A stretch of 58,348 nt of DNA from Myxococcus sp. GTDB taxonomy: Bacteria > Myxococcota > Myxococcia > Myxococcales > Myxococcaceae. Below the pieces are notes generated by a model. The model saw nothing but the letters and a program-made list of their open reading frames with translations. It ran no database searches and had not been told where the DNA came from. The stretch is taken from positions 1 to 58,348 of the forward strand of contig JACSRE010000413.1 of the NCBI GenBank assembly GCA_014879945.1, in the 5' to 3' direction. Positions within the stretch are counted from its first letter, which is position 1; every line of letters begins with the position of its first letter. This document shows, in pieces, positions 37,111-50,414 of the stretch. Both the position numbers and the translations under genes were made by a program.

Positions 37111-40100
37111 GGCGTCGGCTCCTTCTTCGAGACGTGCACGGCGGCGAGCTGATCGTAGAGGGCCCGCCGACGCGCGGCGTGGGCGTCGGCCGCCTCGAGC
37201 AGCGCGGCGTAACGCTTTGCGTCCTTCATTTCGACGACCCTGAACCGGCCCTCGTTCTTCATGAAGTCACGGGCCTTGAGCTTCGGCGGGGGGCTGTCGA
37301 GCTGAAGCGGCGCCTGGCCCGCGTCGAGGCGACGGGGATCGAAGCGGTACAGCGGCCAGATGCCCGACTCGACGGCGAGGCGCTGCTGCTCGGCGCCCAG
37401 CTGCATGTCGTACGCGTGGGCGATGCAGTGGCTGTACGCGATCACCAGCGCAGGCCCCGGGTACGCCTCGGCCTCGCGCAGCGCCTTGAGCGCCTGCCCG
37501 TCTTTGGCGCCCATCGCGATGCTGGCCACGTAGGCGTTGCCGTAGGACATCGCGAGCAGCCCGAGGTCCTTCTTGGCCTGGGCCTTCCCCGCGACCGCGA
37601 ACTTCGCGCTCGCGCCCAGCGGAGTCGCCTTGGACTGCTGGCCGCCGGTGTTCGAGTAGACCTCGGTGTCGAGCACCAGCGCCTTCACGTTCGCCCCGGT
37701 CGAGAGCACGTGATCGAGCCCTCCGAAGCCGATGTCGTAGGCCCAGCCATCACCGCCGATGAGCCACACGGCCTTCTTCACCAGCGAGTCGGCCAGCTGG
37801 CCGAGCTGCCGCGCCGCGGGGCCCTGGAGTCTCGACAGCTCGCCGCGGAGCGCCACCACCCGCTCCCGCTGCGCGCGCAGGCCCGCCTCGTCCTCCTGCT
37901 GTGCGTCGATCAGGCCCTCGACGAGCGCAGACGGCAGCTGCGAGGCGAGCTCCTTGAGCCGGCCCATGGCGAGGCGCTGCTGCGCGTCAACGGCGAGCCG
38001 CAGCCCGTAGCCGAACTCGGCGTTGTCCTCGAAGAGCGAGTTGGCCCACGCAGGTCCGCGGCCGTCGCGGTTCTTCGTGTACGGGGTGGTGGGCAGGTTG
38101 CCGCCGTAGATCGAGGTGCAGCCGGTCGCGTTGGCGATCAACAGCCGGTCGCCGACGAGCTGGCTGAGCAGCTTGATGTACGGCGTCTCACCGCAGCCCG
38201 AGCACGCACCCGAGAACTCGAACAGCGGCTCGAGGAACTGAGAGGCCTTCAGGTCGTCCTTCACCTTCGTGCGGTCGACGTAGGGGAGCTGCTCGAAGAA
38301 GGCCCAGTTGGCGCGCTCGCGCTCGCGGAGCGGCTCGATGGGCGTCATGTCGATGGCCTTGTGGCGGGGCGTCGCCTTGTCGCGCGCGGGGCAGACCTGC
38401 ACGCAGAGCCCACAGCCCGTGCAGTCGTCTGGGGCGACCTGCAGGGCGTACTTCCAGACGACTCCGCTCGGCGCGGCGCCGAAGTCTTTGGAGCGGAAGT
38501 CAGCGGTGAGGAACGTCGGCGGCGCGCCCGCGAGCGCCGCGGGGTCGACCAGCTGGCTGCGAATGGCGGCGTGCGGGCAGATGAGCGCGCACTTGTTGCA
38601 CTGAATGCAGAGCGCTTCGTCCCAGGCTGGGAGCTCGAGCGCGATGGCACGGCGCTCCCACTTCGTGGTGCCGGTCGGCCAGGTGCCGTCGACGGGGAAG
38701 GCGCTGACCGGCAGCAGATCGCCCTGGCCGCGCATCATCATCGCCGTCACGCGCTGCACGAACTCGGGCGCCTCGGGCGGCACCACGGGCGCGCGAGGCG
38801 AGCCGCCGCCCAGCACCGAGGGCACCGTCACCTCGTGCAGGTTCTCGAGGGTGAGGTCGATCGCGCGGTAGTTGCGCTCGACGACCTCGCTGCCGCGCTT
38901 GCCGTAGGCCTTCTCGACGCCCTCCCGAATGCGGGTGATGGCCTCGTCCTTCGGCAGCACGCCTGAGAGGGTGAAGAAGCACGTCTGCATCACCGCGCTG
39001 ATGTGCCGACCCAGGCCTGCTTGCTGCGCCACCTTGAAGGCGTCGATGACGAAGAGCCGGAGCTTCTTCTCGAGCACCTGCCGCTGCGCCTCGGTGGGCA
39101 GCGACGCGAAGGCCACGTCGGCGGACTTCGCGGTGTTGAGGAGGAAGGTGGCGCCCGGCGCAGCGGTGGCCAGCACGTCGTGCCGCTCGAGCAGCGGCGC
39201 GTAGTGACACGCCACGAAGCTGGCGTGGCGGATCTGGTAGGTGGAGCGGATCGGCCGGGGCCCGAAGCGCAGGTGCGAGACGGTGATCGCGCCCGACTTC
39301 TTCGAGTCGTAGACGAAGTAGCCCTGGGCCTCGTGGCCGGCGTGCTCGCCGATGATCTTGATCGCCTGCTTGTTGCTCGACACCGTGCCGTCGGCGCCCA
39401 GGCCGTAGAAGAGCGCGCGCACCGTCTCGGGCGGCTCGAGATCGAACTCCGGATCGTACGCGAGCGAGAGGTGGGTGACGTCGTCGTTGATGCCCACGGT
39501 GAAGCGGCGGCGGGGCTTCGCGCTCGAGAGCTCCTCGAAGACGGCGCGCACCATCGCCGGGGTGAACTCCTTCGACGACAGGCCGTAGCGCCCACCGATG
39601 ACGTCCACCGCGCCCAGCCGGCCCGCCTCGAAGAGCGCCGACACCACGTCCTGGAACAGCGGCTCGCCGATGGCGCCGGGCTCCTTGGTGCGGTCGAGCA
39701 CCGCGATGCGCTTCACCGAGGCCGGCAGGGTGCCCATGAAGGCCTCGACGTCGAACGGGCGGAACAGGCGCACCACCACGCCGGCCACCTTCTCGCCGCG
39801 CGCCACCAGCCACTCCACCGTCTCCTGGAGCGCGCCGGTCGACGAGCCCATGGCGATGATGACGCGCTCGGGCTCGGGGTGGCCGAAGGCCTCGAAGAGC
39901 CGGTAGCGCCGCCCGGTGAGGCTGGCGAACAAGTCCATCTTCGCTTGAACGATGCCGCTGCAGGCCGTGGTGAAGCCGTTCGAGGCCTCGCGCGCCTGGA
40001 AGAAGGCGTCGGGGTTCTGCGCGGTGCCGCGGAGCAGCGGGGCGTCGGGCGTCAGCTTTCGGTCGCGGAAGGCGGCGATGTCGGCGTCGAGCCCGAGCGC

Positions 40101-40679
40101 GCGCAGCACCTCGTCGTCGATCGACGCGATGCGGTTGAGCTCGTGCGAGGTGCGGAAGCCGTCGAAGAAGTGGAGGAAGGGCACCCGGCTGGCGAGGGTC
40201 GCTGCGTGTGAGATGGCCGCGAAGTCCTGCGCCTCTTGAACGCTGCTCGAGCACAGCATCGCGAAGCCGGTGGTGCGCGCGGCCATCACGTCGGAGTGGT
40301 CGCAGAAGATGCTCAGGGCGTGCGTGGCCAGTGAGCGCGCGGCCACGTGCAGGACGAAGGGCGAGAGCTCTCCGGCGATCTTGAACATGTTGGGCAGCAT
40401 CAGCAGCAGGCCCTGCGACGCCGTGAAGGTGGTCGCCAGCGCGCCGGCCTGCAGGGCGCCGTGGCAGGTGCCCGCGGCGCCGGCCTCGCTCTGCATCTCG
40501 ACGGTCTGCGGCACCTGGCCCCAGAGGTTCTTTCGCGAGGCCGCCGACCACTCGTCGCAGGCCTCGCCCATCGCCGAGGCCGGGGTGATCGGGTACAGCG
40601 CGATCACCTCGCTGAGCCGGTAGGCGACCGCGGCGACTGCTTCATTCGCATCAAGGGTGACGAACGTGGATGGGCGCAC
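37107..40679 (-). CDS. nifJ: Pyruvate:ferredoxin (flavodoxin) oxidoreductase
   Basis: A 1190-residue single-chain enzyme converting pyruvate and CoA to acetyl-CoA and CO2 with reduction of ferredoxin or flavodoxin. Domain order is normal: an N-terminal pyrimidine domain with YPITP at 29-33, a central CoA/transketolase-like region, and two 4Fe-4S ferredoxin motifs starting at Cys691 (CIQCNKCALICP) and Cys753 (CTGCGLCVQVCP). A further cluster ligand region (FSGACSGCGE) and a thiamine-diphosphate domain (GDGWAYDIGFGG, then SNTGGQQSKATP) follow. Length and motifs match the homodimeric PFOR family. The start is GTG. The name nifJ does not imply nitrogen fixation; no nif gene is nearby. Confidence 0.93.
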   Translation of the reverse strand: MRPSTFVTLDANEAVAAVAYRLSEVIALYPITPASAMGEACDEWSAASRKNLWGQVPQTVEMQSEAGAAGTCHGALQAGALATTFTASQGLLLMLPNMFKIAGELSPFVLHVAARSLATHALSIFCDHSDVMAARTTGFAMLCSSSVQEAQDFAAISHAATLASRVPFLHFFDGFRTSHELNRIASIDDEVLRALGLDADIAAFRDRKLTPDAPLLRGTAQNPDAFFQAREASNGFTTACSGIVQAKMDLFASLTGRRYRLFEAFGHPEPERVIIAMGSSTGALQETVEWLVARGEKVAGVVVRLFRPFDVEAFMGTLPASVKRIAVLDRTKEPGAIGEPLFQDVVSALFEAGRLGAVDVIGGRYGLSSKEFTPAMVRAVFEELSSAKPRRRFTVGINDDVTHLSLAYDPEFDLEPPETVRALFYGLGADGTVSSNKQAIKIIGEHAGHEAQGYFVYDSKKSGAITVSHLRFGPRPIRSTYQIRHASFVACHYAPLLERHDVLATAAPGATFLLNTAKSADVAFASLPTEAQRQVLEKKLRLFVIDAFKVAQQAGLGRHISAVMQTCFFTLSGVLPKDEAITRIREGVEKAYGKRGSEVVERNYRAIDLTLENLHEVTVPSVLGGGSPRAPVVPPEAPEFVQRVTAMMMRGQGDLLPVSAFPVDGTWPTGTTKWERRAIALELPAWDEALCIQCNKCALICPHAAIRSQLVDPAALAGAPPTFLTADFRSKDFGAAPSGVVWKYALQVAPDDCTGCGLCVQVCPARDKATPRHKAIDMTPIEPLRERERANWAFFEQLPYVDRTKVKDDLKASQFLEPLFEFSGACSGCGETPYIKLLSQLVGDRLLIANATGCTSIYGGNLPTTPYTKNRDGRGPAWANSLFEDNAEFGYGLRLAVDAQQRLAMGRLKELASQLPSALVEGLIDAQQEDEAGLRAQRERVVALRGELSRLQGPAARQLGQLADSLVKKAVWLIGGDGWAYDIGFGGLDHVLSTGANVKALVLDTEVYSNTGGQQSKATPLGASAKFAVAGKAQAKKDLGLLAMSYGNAYVASIAMGAKDGQALKALREAEAYPGPALVIAYSHCIAHAYDMQLGAEQQRLAVESGIWPLYRFDPRRLDAGQAPLQLDSPPPKLKARDFMKNEGRFRVVEMKDAKRYAALLEAADAHAARRRALYDQLAAVHVSKKEPTP

Positions 40680-40779
40680 GCCGCCAGGGCTGCAAGTCGC
40701 AGTCCGTCAACGCGACGTCGGCCGAGGCGTGGAGCGGAGCGCAGGCTTTGCGTGGCCCTGCTCCTCGCGCGCAGGTCGG

Positions 40780-43245
<2,466 letters not shown>

Positions 43246-43311
43246 GCCTCGGCAATACCCGAGCGATCGCCTCGAACGAAGCGCGGAGTGGGCCTGCCGC
43301 GACGAGGCGCG

Positions 43312-44451
43312 CTACCTGTTGCCGAAGGCCGCGACGGGCTGCGCCTCGAGCTGCGCGCGCAGGTCGGCCGTCTTCGCGTGGAAGTCGGCCATCAGGGTGG
43401 CCGGGAGCGGGTCGGCCTTGGGGAAGTTCTGGTTGAGCGGGTTCACCCAGCCGCCGCCGCGCTTCATGCCGAAGTGCAGGTGCGGGCCCGTCGAGAGGCC
43501 GGTGTTGCCCGACTCGCCGACGACGTGCTTCTGGGCCACCCGCTCGCCGACGTGCACGTTGATCTTCGAGAGGTGCAGGTAGCAGGTCTCGAAGCTCATC
43601 ACGTGCTTCACGCAGACCATGTTGCCGCCGCCGTTGTCCCAGCCGGCCTTCGTCACCGCGCCGTCAGAGACGGCCCACACCGGCGTGCCCTGGGGCGTGC
43701 CGTAGTCCACGCCGTTGTGCTGGCCGAACTGGTTGATGATGGGGTGAAAGCGCCCGCCGAAGCGCGAGGTGATGGGCGCGAACTTCAGCGGAGACTTCAG
43801 GAACGTCTTGCGCGCGCTGGTGCCGTCTTCGTTGAAGTACGAGTCGGTGCCGTCGGGCAGGGCGTAGCGGTACATCTTCTTGGTGCCGACGCTCGAGCCC
43901 ACGTAGGTGGCTGCGAGCACGTTGCCGTAGTCGATCAGCCGGCCCTTCGAGACGACCTTCTCGATGACCGCGCGCATGCGGTCGCCCTTCTGCACGTCGC
44001 GGTAGAAGTCGATGTCCCACGCGAAGACGTCAGAGAGGGTGATGGCCACGTCGGGCTTCTCGCCAGCGGCGATGGCCGCGTCCCACACCGAGGACTCGAC
44101 GACGAGCTCGACGACCTCGACGCGGCGCTCCCGATCGATCTCGCGCTTGCGCCCGACGTAGCGCTCGCCCTCTCGGCGCACCTGCCACTCGGTGAGCAGG
44201 TTGCGGCGGTAGTCCAGCAGATCGAGCACGCCGTGGCGGAAGAGCAGGCGCAGCTGATCTCCGGGGCGCGCCTTCTTGAAGTTGAACTCGGCCGCCATCA
44301 GCGCGCCCTGCACCTCGACGACGGTGTGGTCGTCGAGCCCGGCGGCCTCGAGCGCCTTCGCCACGGTCTGGTTCTTCTCGAGGCGGCGGTTCTTCACCTG
44401 CGCGTCGGGCAGGGTGGCCGTCAGCGCGACGGCCAGCGTCAGGGTCAACAT
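43312..44451 (-). CDS. M23-family (LytM) peptidoglycan endopeptidase
   Basis: A 379-residue exported protein with a short signal peptide (about 1-15). An N-terminal region resembles the OapA/LysM-like and Csd3-type inhibitory domains (about 20-215, including KSPLKFAPITSRFGGR at the junction). The zinc-binding LytM domain (about 225-335) has all four catalytic residues: His245 and Asp249 (QHNGVDYG), and His324 and His326 (GPHLHFG). Enzymes of this form cleave peptide cross-links in peptidoglycan, as in NlpD/MepM-type proteins. It is divergent from the lipoprotein gene at 44505. Confidence 0.9.
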   Translation of the reverse strand: MLTLTLAVALTATLPDAQVKNRRLEKNQTVAKALEAAGLDDHTVVEVQGALMAAEFNFKKARPGDQLRLLFRHGVLDLLDYRRNLLTEWQVRREGERYVGRKREIDRERRVEVVELVVESSVWDAAIAAGEKPDVAITLSDVFAWDIDFYRDVQKGDRMRAVIEKVVSKGRLIDYGNVLAATYVGSSVGTKKMYRYALPDGTDSYFNEDGTSARKTFLKSPLKFAPITSRFGGRFHPIINQFGQHNGVDYGTPQGTPVWAVSDGAVTKAGWDNGGGNMVCVKHVMSFETCYLHLSKINVHVGERVAQKHVVGESGNTGLSTGPHLHFGMKRGGGWVNPLNQNFPKADPLPATLMADFHAKTADLRAQLEAQPVAAFGNR

Positions 44452-44504
44452 GGAGCCGAACGTAGACCAGCTTTCAGCCTCTGCCCAACCTCTCGCCGGG
44501 GGCT

Positions 44505-44972
44505 ATGGTCGCCGCCGTGCGTGCTCTCCTGGTGTCGGTCTCGGCGGTGATGGCGCTCTCGGGGTGCCGCGTGCACACGCTGCAAGACGGGGCCTACGAC
44601 TTCACGGCCGTCGAGGTGATGCGCGACGACTGCGGCCTGGCCTCGCAGCCCGAGGTCTTCGCGCGCGGCACGCTGCTCACCGCCGGGCACGTGGTGCGGC
44701 TCGACTACCCCTACCTGTCGACCCAACTGGCGGGGCAGTACCGGTACGGCCTCGAAGAGATGACGATGGACGCGACGCTCGCGAACGTGCGCACGCGGCT
44801 GCGCGGCCAGGACTGCCAGGTGGACGTGGTGTCGGTCGCGCTCGACTCGGTGACGCAGAGCCCGACGCGCTTCACCGGCTCGATGTCGTTCACCTTCAAC
44901 ACCCGCACCGCCGACGCCTGCACCTGCCGGTTGTTCTTCCGCTACGACGCCACCCGCGCTGGAGGCCCATGA
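44505..44972 (+). CDS. Small putative lipoprotein
   Basis: A 155-residue protein with an N-terminal signal and a good lipobox LSGC at Cys21. The mature part is short and beta-rich, with cysteines at CGL, DCQV and the pair ACTCRLFF near the C-terminus. I recognise no family. An in-frame GTG four codons downstream could also serve as start. The acetyl-CoA synthetase gene follows with a single base between stop and start, so the two may share a transcript although no functional link is apparent. Confidence 0.65.
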   Translation: MVAAVRALLVSVSAVMALSGCRVHTLQDGAYDFTAVEVMRDDCGLASQPEVFARGTLLTAGHVVRLDYPYLSTQLAGQYRYGLEEMTMDATLANVRTRLRGQDCQVDVVSVALDSVTQSPTRFTGSMSFTFNTRTADACTCRLFFRYDATRAGGP

Positions 44973-44973
44973 C

Positions 44974-46917
<1,944 letters not shown>

Positions 46918-46920
46918 ACC

Positions 46921-47472
46921 TCAGCGCGACGCGGGCGGGTGCTGCTTCGTCCACGCGTCGTAGCAGGCCTCGGCCCAGCGGCCGTACTCGGCGCTCGCCA
47001 GCGACTCCACCAGCACCACGCGCTCGTCGTCGAGGGGAACGGCGACCAGCCGCAGCACCGTCAGCGGCGCGCCGCTCCGGTGGCCGCCGCGCTCGTCTTC
47101 GACCATCACCACCCCCCGCAGCGTGGCGTGGTCCACCCGCTTGGTGCCCGAGAAGAGCGCGCCCGAGGTGGTGACCGACACCTCGCTTGGCGAGATGGTG
47201 AGGTGCACGAAGCTGCGCGGGGCTGCCCTGCCGAGCGCCCAACCACCCACCACGCCCACGACGCCCCCGACGACGAACAACCAGGGGTAGCCCTGGAGGG
47301 CCACCATGACGGGAATGGAGACGAAGACGCCGATGAACCACCCGTTGAGCGCCCACCCGAAGCTCGGCCGATCGTTCATCGAGGGCCAGGTCACCGTCAG
47401 CGCGTCGCCGCTGGCCTGGGCAGAAGCGCCGCGCGGCGGGGCGTGCCCGGGGTCGTAGGGGTGACCGGTCAC
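46921..47472 (-). CDS. Small membrane protein with a PH-like C-terminal domain
   Basis: A protein of 183 residues from GTG 47470-47472, which overlaps the preceding stop as GTGA. Residues 1-38 are Pro/Ser-rich, two closely spaced membrane helices follow (about 43-60 and 63-81), and the rest (about 88-183) alternates beta strands (FVHLTISPSEVSVTTSGALF, LRLVAVPLD) like a bacterial PH-like domain, ending in a helix. It is the last gene of the alaS-to-46921 minus-strand group. No function can be assigned. Confidence 0.6.
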   Translation of the reverse strand: MTGHPYDPGHAPPRGASAQASGDALTVTWPSMNDRPSFGWALNGWFIGVFVSIPVMVALQGYPWLFVVGGVVGVVGGWALGRAAPRSFVHLTISPSEVSVTTSGALFSGTKRVDHATLRGVVMVEDERGGHRSGAPLTVLRLVAVPLDDERVVLVESLASAEYGRWAEACYDAWTKQHPPASR

Positions 47473-48266
47473 GCTGGCTCTCTCGGCGCGCCGAGCGCGG
47501 CCCGGCGTCGCTGCGCGCCCAGGGCCACCAGCGCTCCGCCGACCGCGACCGGCCCCATCGCGAAGAACAGCAGCGGCGGCACCAGCACGAGGGGCACGCA
47601 GGCCACCGTGTAGCCAAGCAGCAAGGCGGGCTCGCGCAGCAGCAGCCGGCGCGGCAGGCCCAGGCGGTCTCGGTTGTCGGCGATGGCGCCGTGCGCGAGG
47701 AACAACGCCGCGATGCCCGCCTGCGCGACGATCACCAACACCGGGCCGGCGACGGGAACGAGCATCAACCCCACCGCGGCCACAGAGGTGAGCGCCCAGA
47801 GCAAGAGCCGCCTCACGCTGGGAATGACGCCGAGCGCGGCGCGCTTGACCACCTCGACCGCGCCCATCGTCGGCGAGGGCGCGTCGCCCGACACCACGCG
47901 CTGCACGTGGAGCGCCATGCGCTCGAGGCCGGCCGCCGCCAGGGCGCCCTGGAGCTGCCAGCTCGCCAGGAGCGCCCCGACGATCAGCACGATCGTCAGC
48001 ACCACCCGGGTCGCGACCCACGTCACCGCGCCGAGCGCCCCGGGCGCCCGATCGAGCAGCAGCGCCTCGAGGGGCCCGGCCGCCATCACGGCGGCGACGA
48101 TCAGCAGCACCGCGACGCCGAGCGACACCAGCACGGGCATCAGGGCCTGCTGGCGGAGCTCCCGTTCTCGGAGCTGCCACAGCACGGCCCGGGGCAGCTG
48201 CACGACCGCCCACGCGAACGCGCCGACGGCGTGGCGAGGCGGCCCGAAGGCCGCGCGGCCGCTCAC
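47469..48266 (-). CDS. EI24/CysZ-like polytopic membrane protein
   Basis: A 265-residue inner-membrane protein with about six hydrophobic segments (about 45-65, 80-105, 150-170, 172-192, 212-235 and near 238-255). The family-like opening GAFAWAVVQLPRAVLWQLRERELRQQALMPVL (read in parts) and the central amphipathic region resemble the EI24/CysZ group, some of which carry sulfate. GTG 48264-48266 overlaps the Hsp70-fusion stop, and the TGA overlaps the next gene, so three genes are translationally chained. Transport function is possible but unproven. Confidence 0.7.
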   Translation of the reverse strand: MSGRAAFGPPRHAVGAFAWAVVQLPRAVLWQLRERELRQQALMPVLVSLGVAVLLIVAAVMAAGPLEALLLDRAPGALGAVTWVATRVVLTIVLIVGALLASWQLQGALAAAGLERMALHVQRVVSGDAPSPTMGAVEVVKRAALGVIPSVRRLLLWALTSVAAVGLMLVPVAGPVLVIVAQAGIAALFLAHGAIADNRDRLGLPRRLLLREPALLLGYTVACVPLVLVPPLLFFAMGPVAVGGALVALGAQRRRAALGAPREPA

Positions 48267-50332
48267 TTCCCGAACAGCTTCTTGAAGAAGCCGCTCTTGG
48301 TGCTCGAGGGCCGGTCGGCTTCGCCCGGCAGCGGCGCTTCGGCCAAGAGCTGCGCGGTGACCTCGTCGCTGGCCTCGCCCGTGGCGAAGGCCACCTCGGC
48401 CTGCTTGCCCGAGGGCGTGGTGGCCGAGAGCACCAGCCGGCCGTCGGCGCTCACCGCGAAGCGCAGCGACAGCTCTCCGGAGCGATCGACGCTGGTGGTG
48501 AGCGCGCCCAGGTAGTCGTTGTCTTCCGCCCTCGGGGACTGGCCCTGGAAGACGGCGAGGCGCACGGCCTGGGCCGCCTGCACGGGGACCGCGAGGGTCT
48601 TCTCGGCGGGGAGCCGGGTGTTTCGTTCGAGCACCTTGCGGAACCCGCCGCCCCGCACGCCAATTCCAATCGGCGCAGAGAGCACCTCGGCGAGCTGGAG
48701 CGACGACTTCCCGCGCTCGCGCAGCACCAGCGCGTGGCCGAGCAGCGCCGCGCCCATGGCCACGGCCGCCTGGGGGTCGACGTCGGTGCGGGGCGCCCGG
48801 CCCAGCATCGCCTCGAGGCGCGCGCGCGCGGCGGGCGAGCGGCTCTGGCCGCCCACCATCACCACCTCGTCGAGCGACTGGGGCGTCAGGCGCGCGGCCT
48901 CGAGCACCACCTGCGTCACCTCGATGGTGCGCTCGACCAGATCGTTGGTGTTCTGCTCGAGGTACAGCCGCTCGACGTCGACGCGCAGGTCGACGGGCCT
49001 GCCGTCGTCACCGGTGGAGGCGAAGGGCACGTGCACCGGCGCGACCGTCTTCTCCGAGAGGGCGATCTTCGCCAGCTCGGCCGCGTCGCGCACCCGCTCC
49101 ATCGTCATCGGCGAGTCCACGAGCCGGTTCCGGGGCGTGTCGTCCATCGTCGCCACCAGCGCGTCGGCGAGGCGCGCGTCGAAGTCCATGCCCCCGAGGA
49201 AGTTGTCGCCGCCGGTCGAGACGACCTCGATGTCGTCGCCGGTGATCTCGACCACCGAGGCGTCGAAGGTGCCGCCGCCCAGGTCGTAGACGAGCACGCG
49301 CTTGCGGGCGAGGCCCTTGCCGTAGCCGAACGCCAGCGCCACCGCCGACGGCTCGTTGAGCACCCGAAGTACGTCGAGGCCCGCCAGCCGGCCCGCCTCG
49401 AGCACCGCGCTGCGCTGGTGATCGTTGTACCAGGCGGGCACGCACAGCACGGCGCGGGTGAGCGGCCGGCCGAGCTCGTTCTGGGCGGCGTTCTTCAGCT
49501 CCTTCAGCAGCTCGGCCGCGAGCTCTGGCAGCGGGAAGACGCGCCCACCGATCTCGATGCCGCAGTCGCCCTCGGGGTCGGGCGCGATCTTGAACGGGAG
49601 GCGGGCCTCGAGCTCCTTGATGCGCCTGGAGCGCGCCCTTCGCCCCATCAGCCGCTTGAAGCCGGCGACGCACCGCTCGGGGTGATCGACCCGGTAGCGG
49701 CGCGCGGCGCTGCCCACCAGCAGGCGATCTTTCGCGTGGTCGAGGGCGACGACGCTGGGCATGGCCGACCCGCGCTCCGACGCGATGGCGAGCAGCCGCG
49801 GCGCGCCGTCGATGAAGGCCGCGACCCGGCAGGTGGTGGTGCCCAGGTCGATGCCCAGCACGACGTCATCGGCGAGCGCGATGGGCCGGGTCTGCGCGGG
49901 CGCCTGGGCGTGGGCTTTGAGCTTCCACTCGCCGCTGCCGCCGCTCACCGGCCCGGGCTCTTCGGGCGTCGACGGCGCGGGCGGGGCCTCGGCGCGGGCG
50001 GCGCCCTCGCGGCCAGCGACGATGCGATCGATCAGCGCGCGGGTGCGGGCGTCGATGCGGGTGAAGCGCACCGTCATGCCCGCGCGCCCCGGCTGCTCGT
50101 CGGCGATCACCTGGTGCACCACGCCCTCGCCGCGCATCAGCTTGGCGCCGTCAGCCAGCACCAGCTCGAAGCTCAGCGCCGTGCCTTCGTCTTTGGGCGC
50201 GCGGGTGGCGATGAAGATGCCGCCCTTGCCGACGTGCACGCCGTAGCGCTCGACGAACTCGTCTTCCGTGGTGAACGGGAGCCGGATTCGAAGGGGGACC
50301 TTCTTCGGCTCGCTGGGAGGAGGCACGGTCAT
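48263..50332 (-). CDS. PilZ-like domain fused to a lidless Hsp70 chaperone
   Basis: A 689-residue fusion. Residues 10-105 are a PilZ-like domain of the myxobacterial type (GVHVGKGGIFIATRAP), but the RxxxR and [DN]xSxxG cyclic-di-GMP contacts are not intact. A Pro/Ala linker (110-155) leads to an Hsp70 ATPase domain (157 to about 530) with GIDLGTTTC at 160-168, VYDLGGGTFDASVV, GGDNFLGGMDFD and VGGQSRSPA. A short beta-type substrate domain (about 545-645) follows. The C-terminal helical lid of DnaK is missing; the chain ends in GFFKKLFGK. No DnaJ or GrpE gene is adjacent. It likely binds clients under PilZ-linked control, but this is inference. Confidence 0.88.
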   Translation of the reverse strand: MTVPPPSEPKKVPLRIRLPFTTEDEFVERYGVHVGKGGIFIATRAPKDEGTALSFELVLADGAKLMRGEGVVHQVIADEQPGRAGMTVRFTRIDARTRALIDRIVAGREGAARAEAPPAPSTPEEPGPVSGGSGEWKLKAHAQAPAQTRPIALADDVVLGIDLGTTTCRVAAFIDGAPRLLAIASERGSAMPSVVALDHAKDRLLVGSAARRYRVDHPERCVAGFKRLMGRRARSRRIKELEARLPFKIAPDPEGDCGIEIGGRVFPLPELAAELLKELKNAAQNELGRPLTRAVLCVPAWYNDHQRSAVLEAGRLAGLDVLRVLNEPSAVALAFGYGKGLARKRVLVYDLGGGTFDASVVEITGDDIEVVSTGGDNFLGGMDFDARLADALVATMDDTPRNRLVDSPMTMERVRDAAELAKIALSEKTVAPVHVPFASTGDDGRPVDLRVDVERLYLEQNTNDLVERTIEVTQVVLEAARLTPQSLDEVVMVGGQSRSPAARARLEAMLGRAPRTDVDPQAAVAMGAALLGHALVLRERGKSSLQLAEVLSAPIGIGVRGGGFRKVLERNTRLPAEKTLAVPVQAAQAVRLAVFQGQSPRAEDNDYLGALTTSVDRSGELSLRFAVSADGRLVLSATTPSGKQAEVAFATGEASDEVTAQLLAEAPLPGEADRPSSTKSGFFKKLFGK

Positions 50333-50414
50333 GAGACGGCGGCGCAGAGTGTACCGGCTGGGGGGCCGCGCACCAGACCCGATTCCCGCTCGAGGCCCGC
50401 CTGCGACCTTCCGC

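Noticed and set aside
37107-40679. Nitrogen-fixation locus suggested by the name nifJ
   Set aside because: No nif structural or regulatory genes are nearby. The enzyme is the general pyruvate:ferredoxin oxidoreductase.
40680-40779. Possible small gene between nifJ and glgP
   Set aside because: Open frames here are short, overlap the neighbouring genes and lack a ribosome site.
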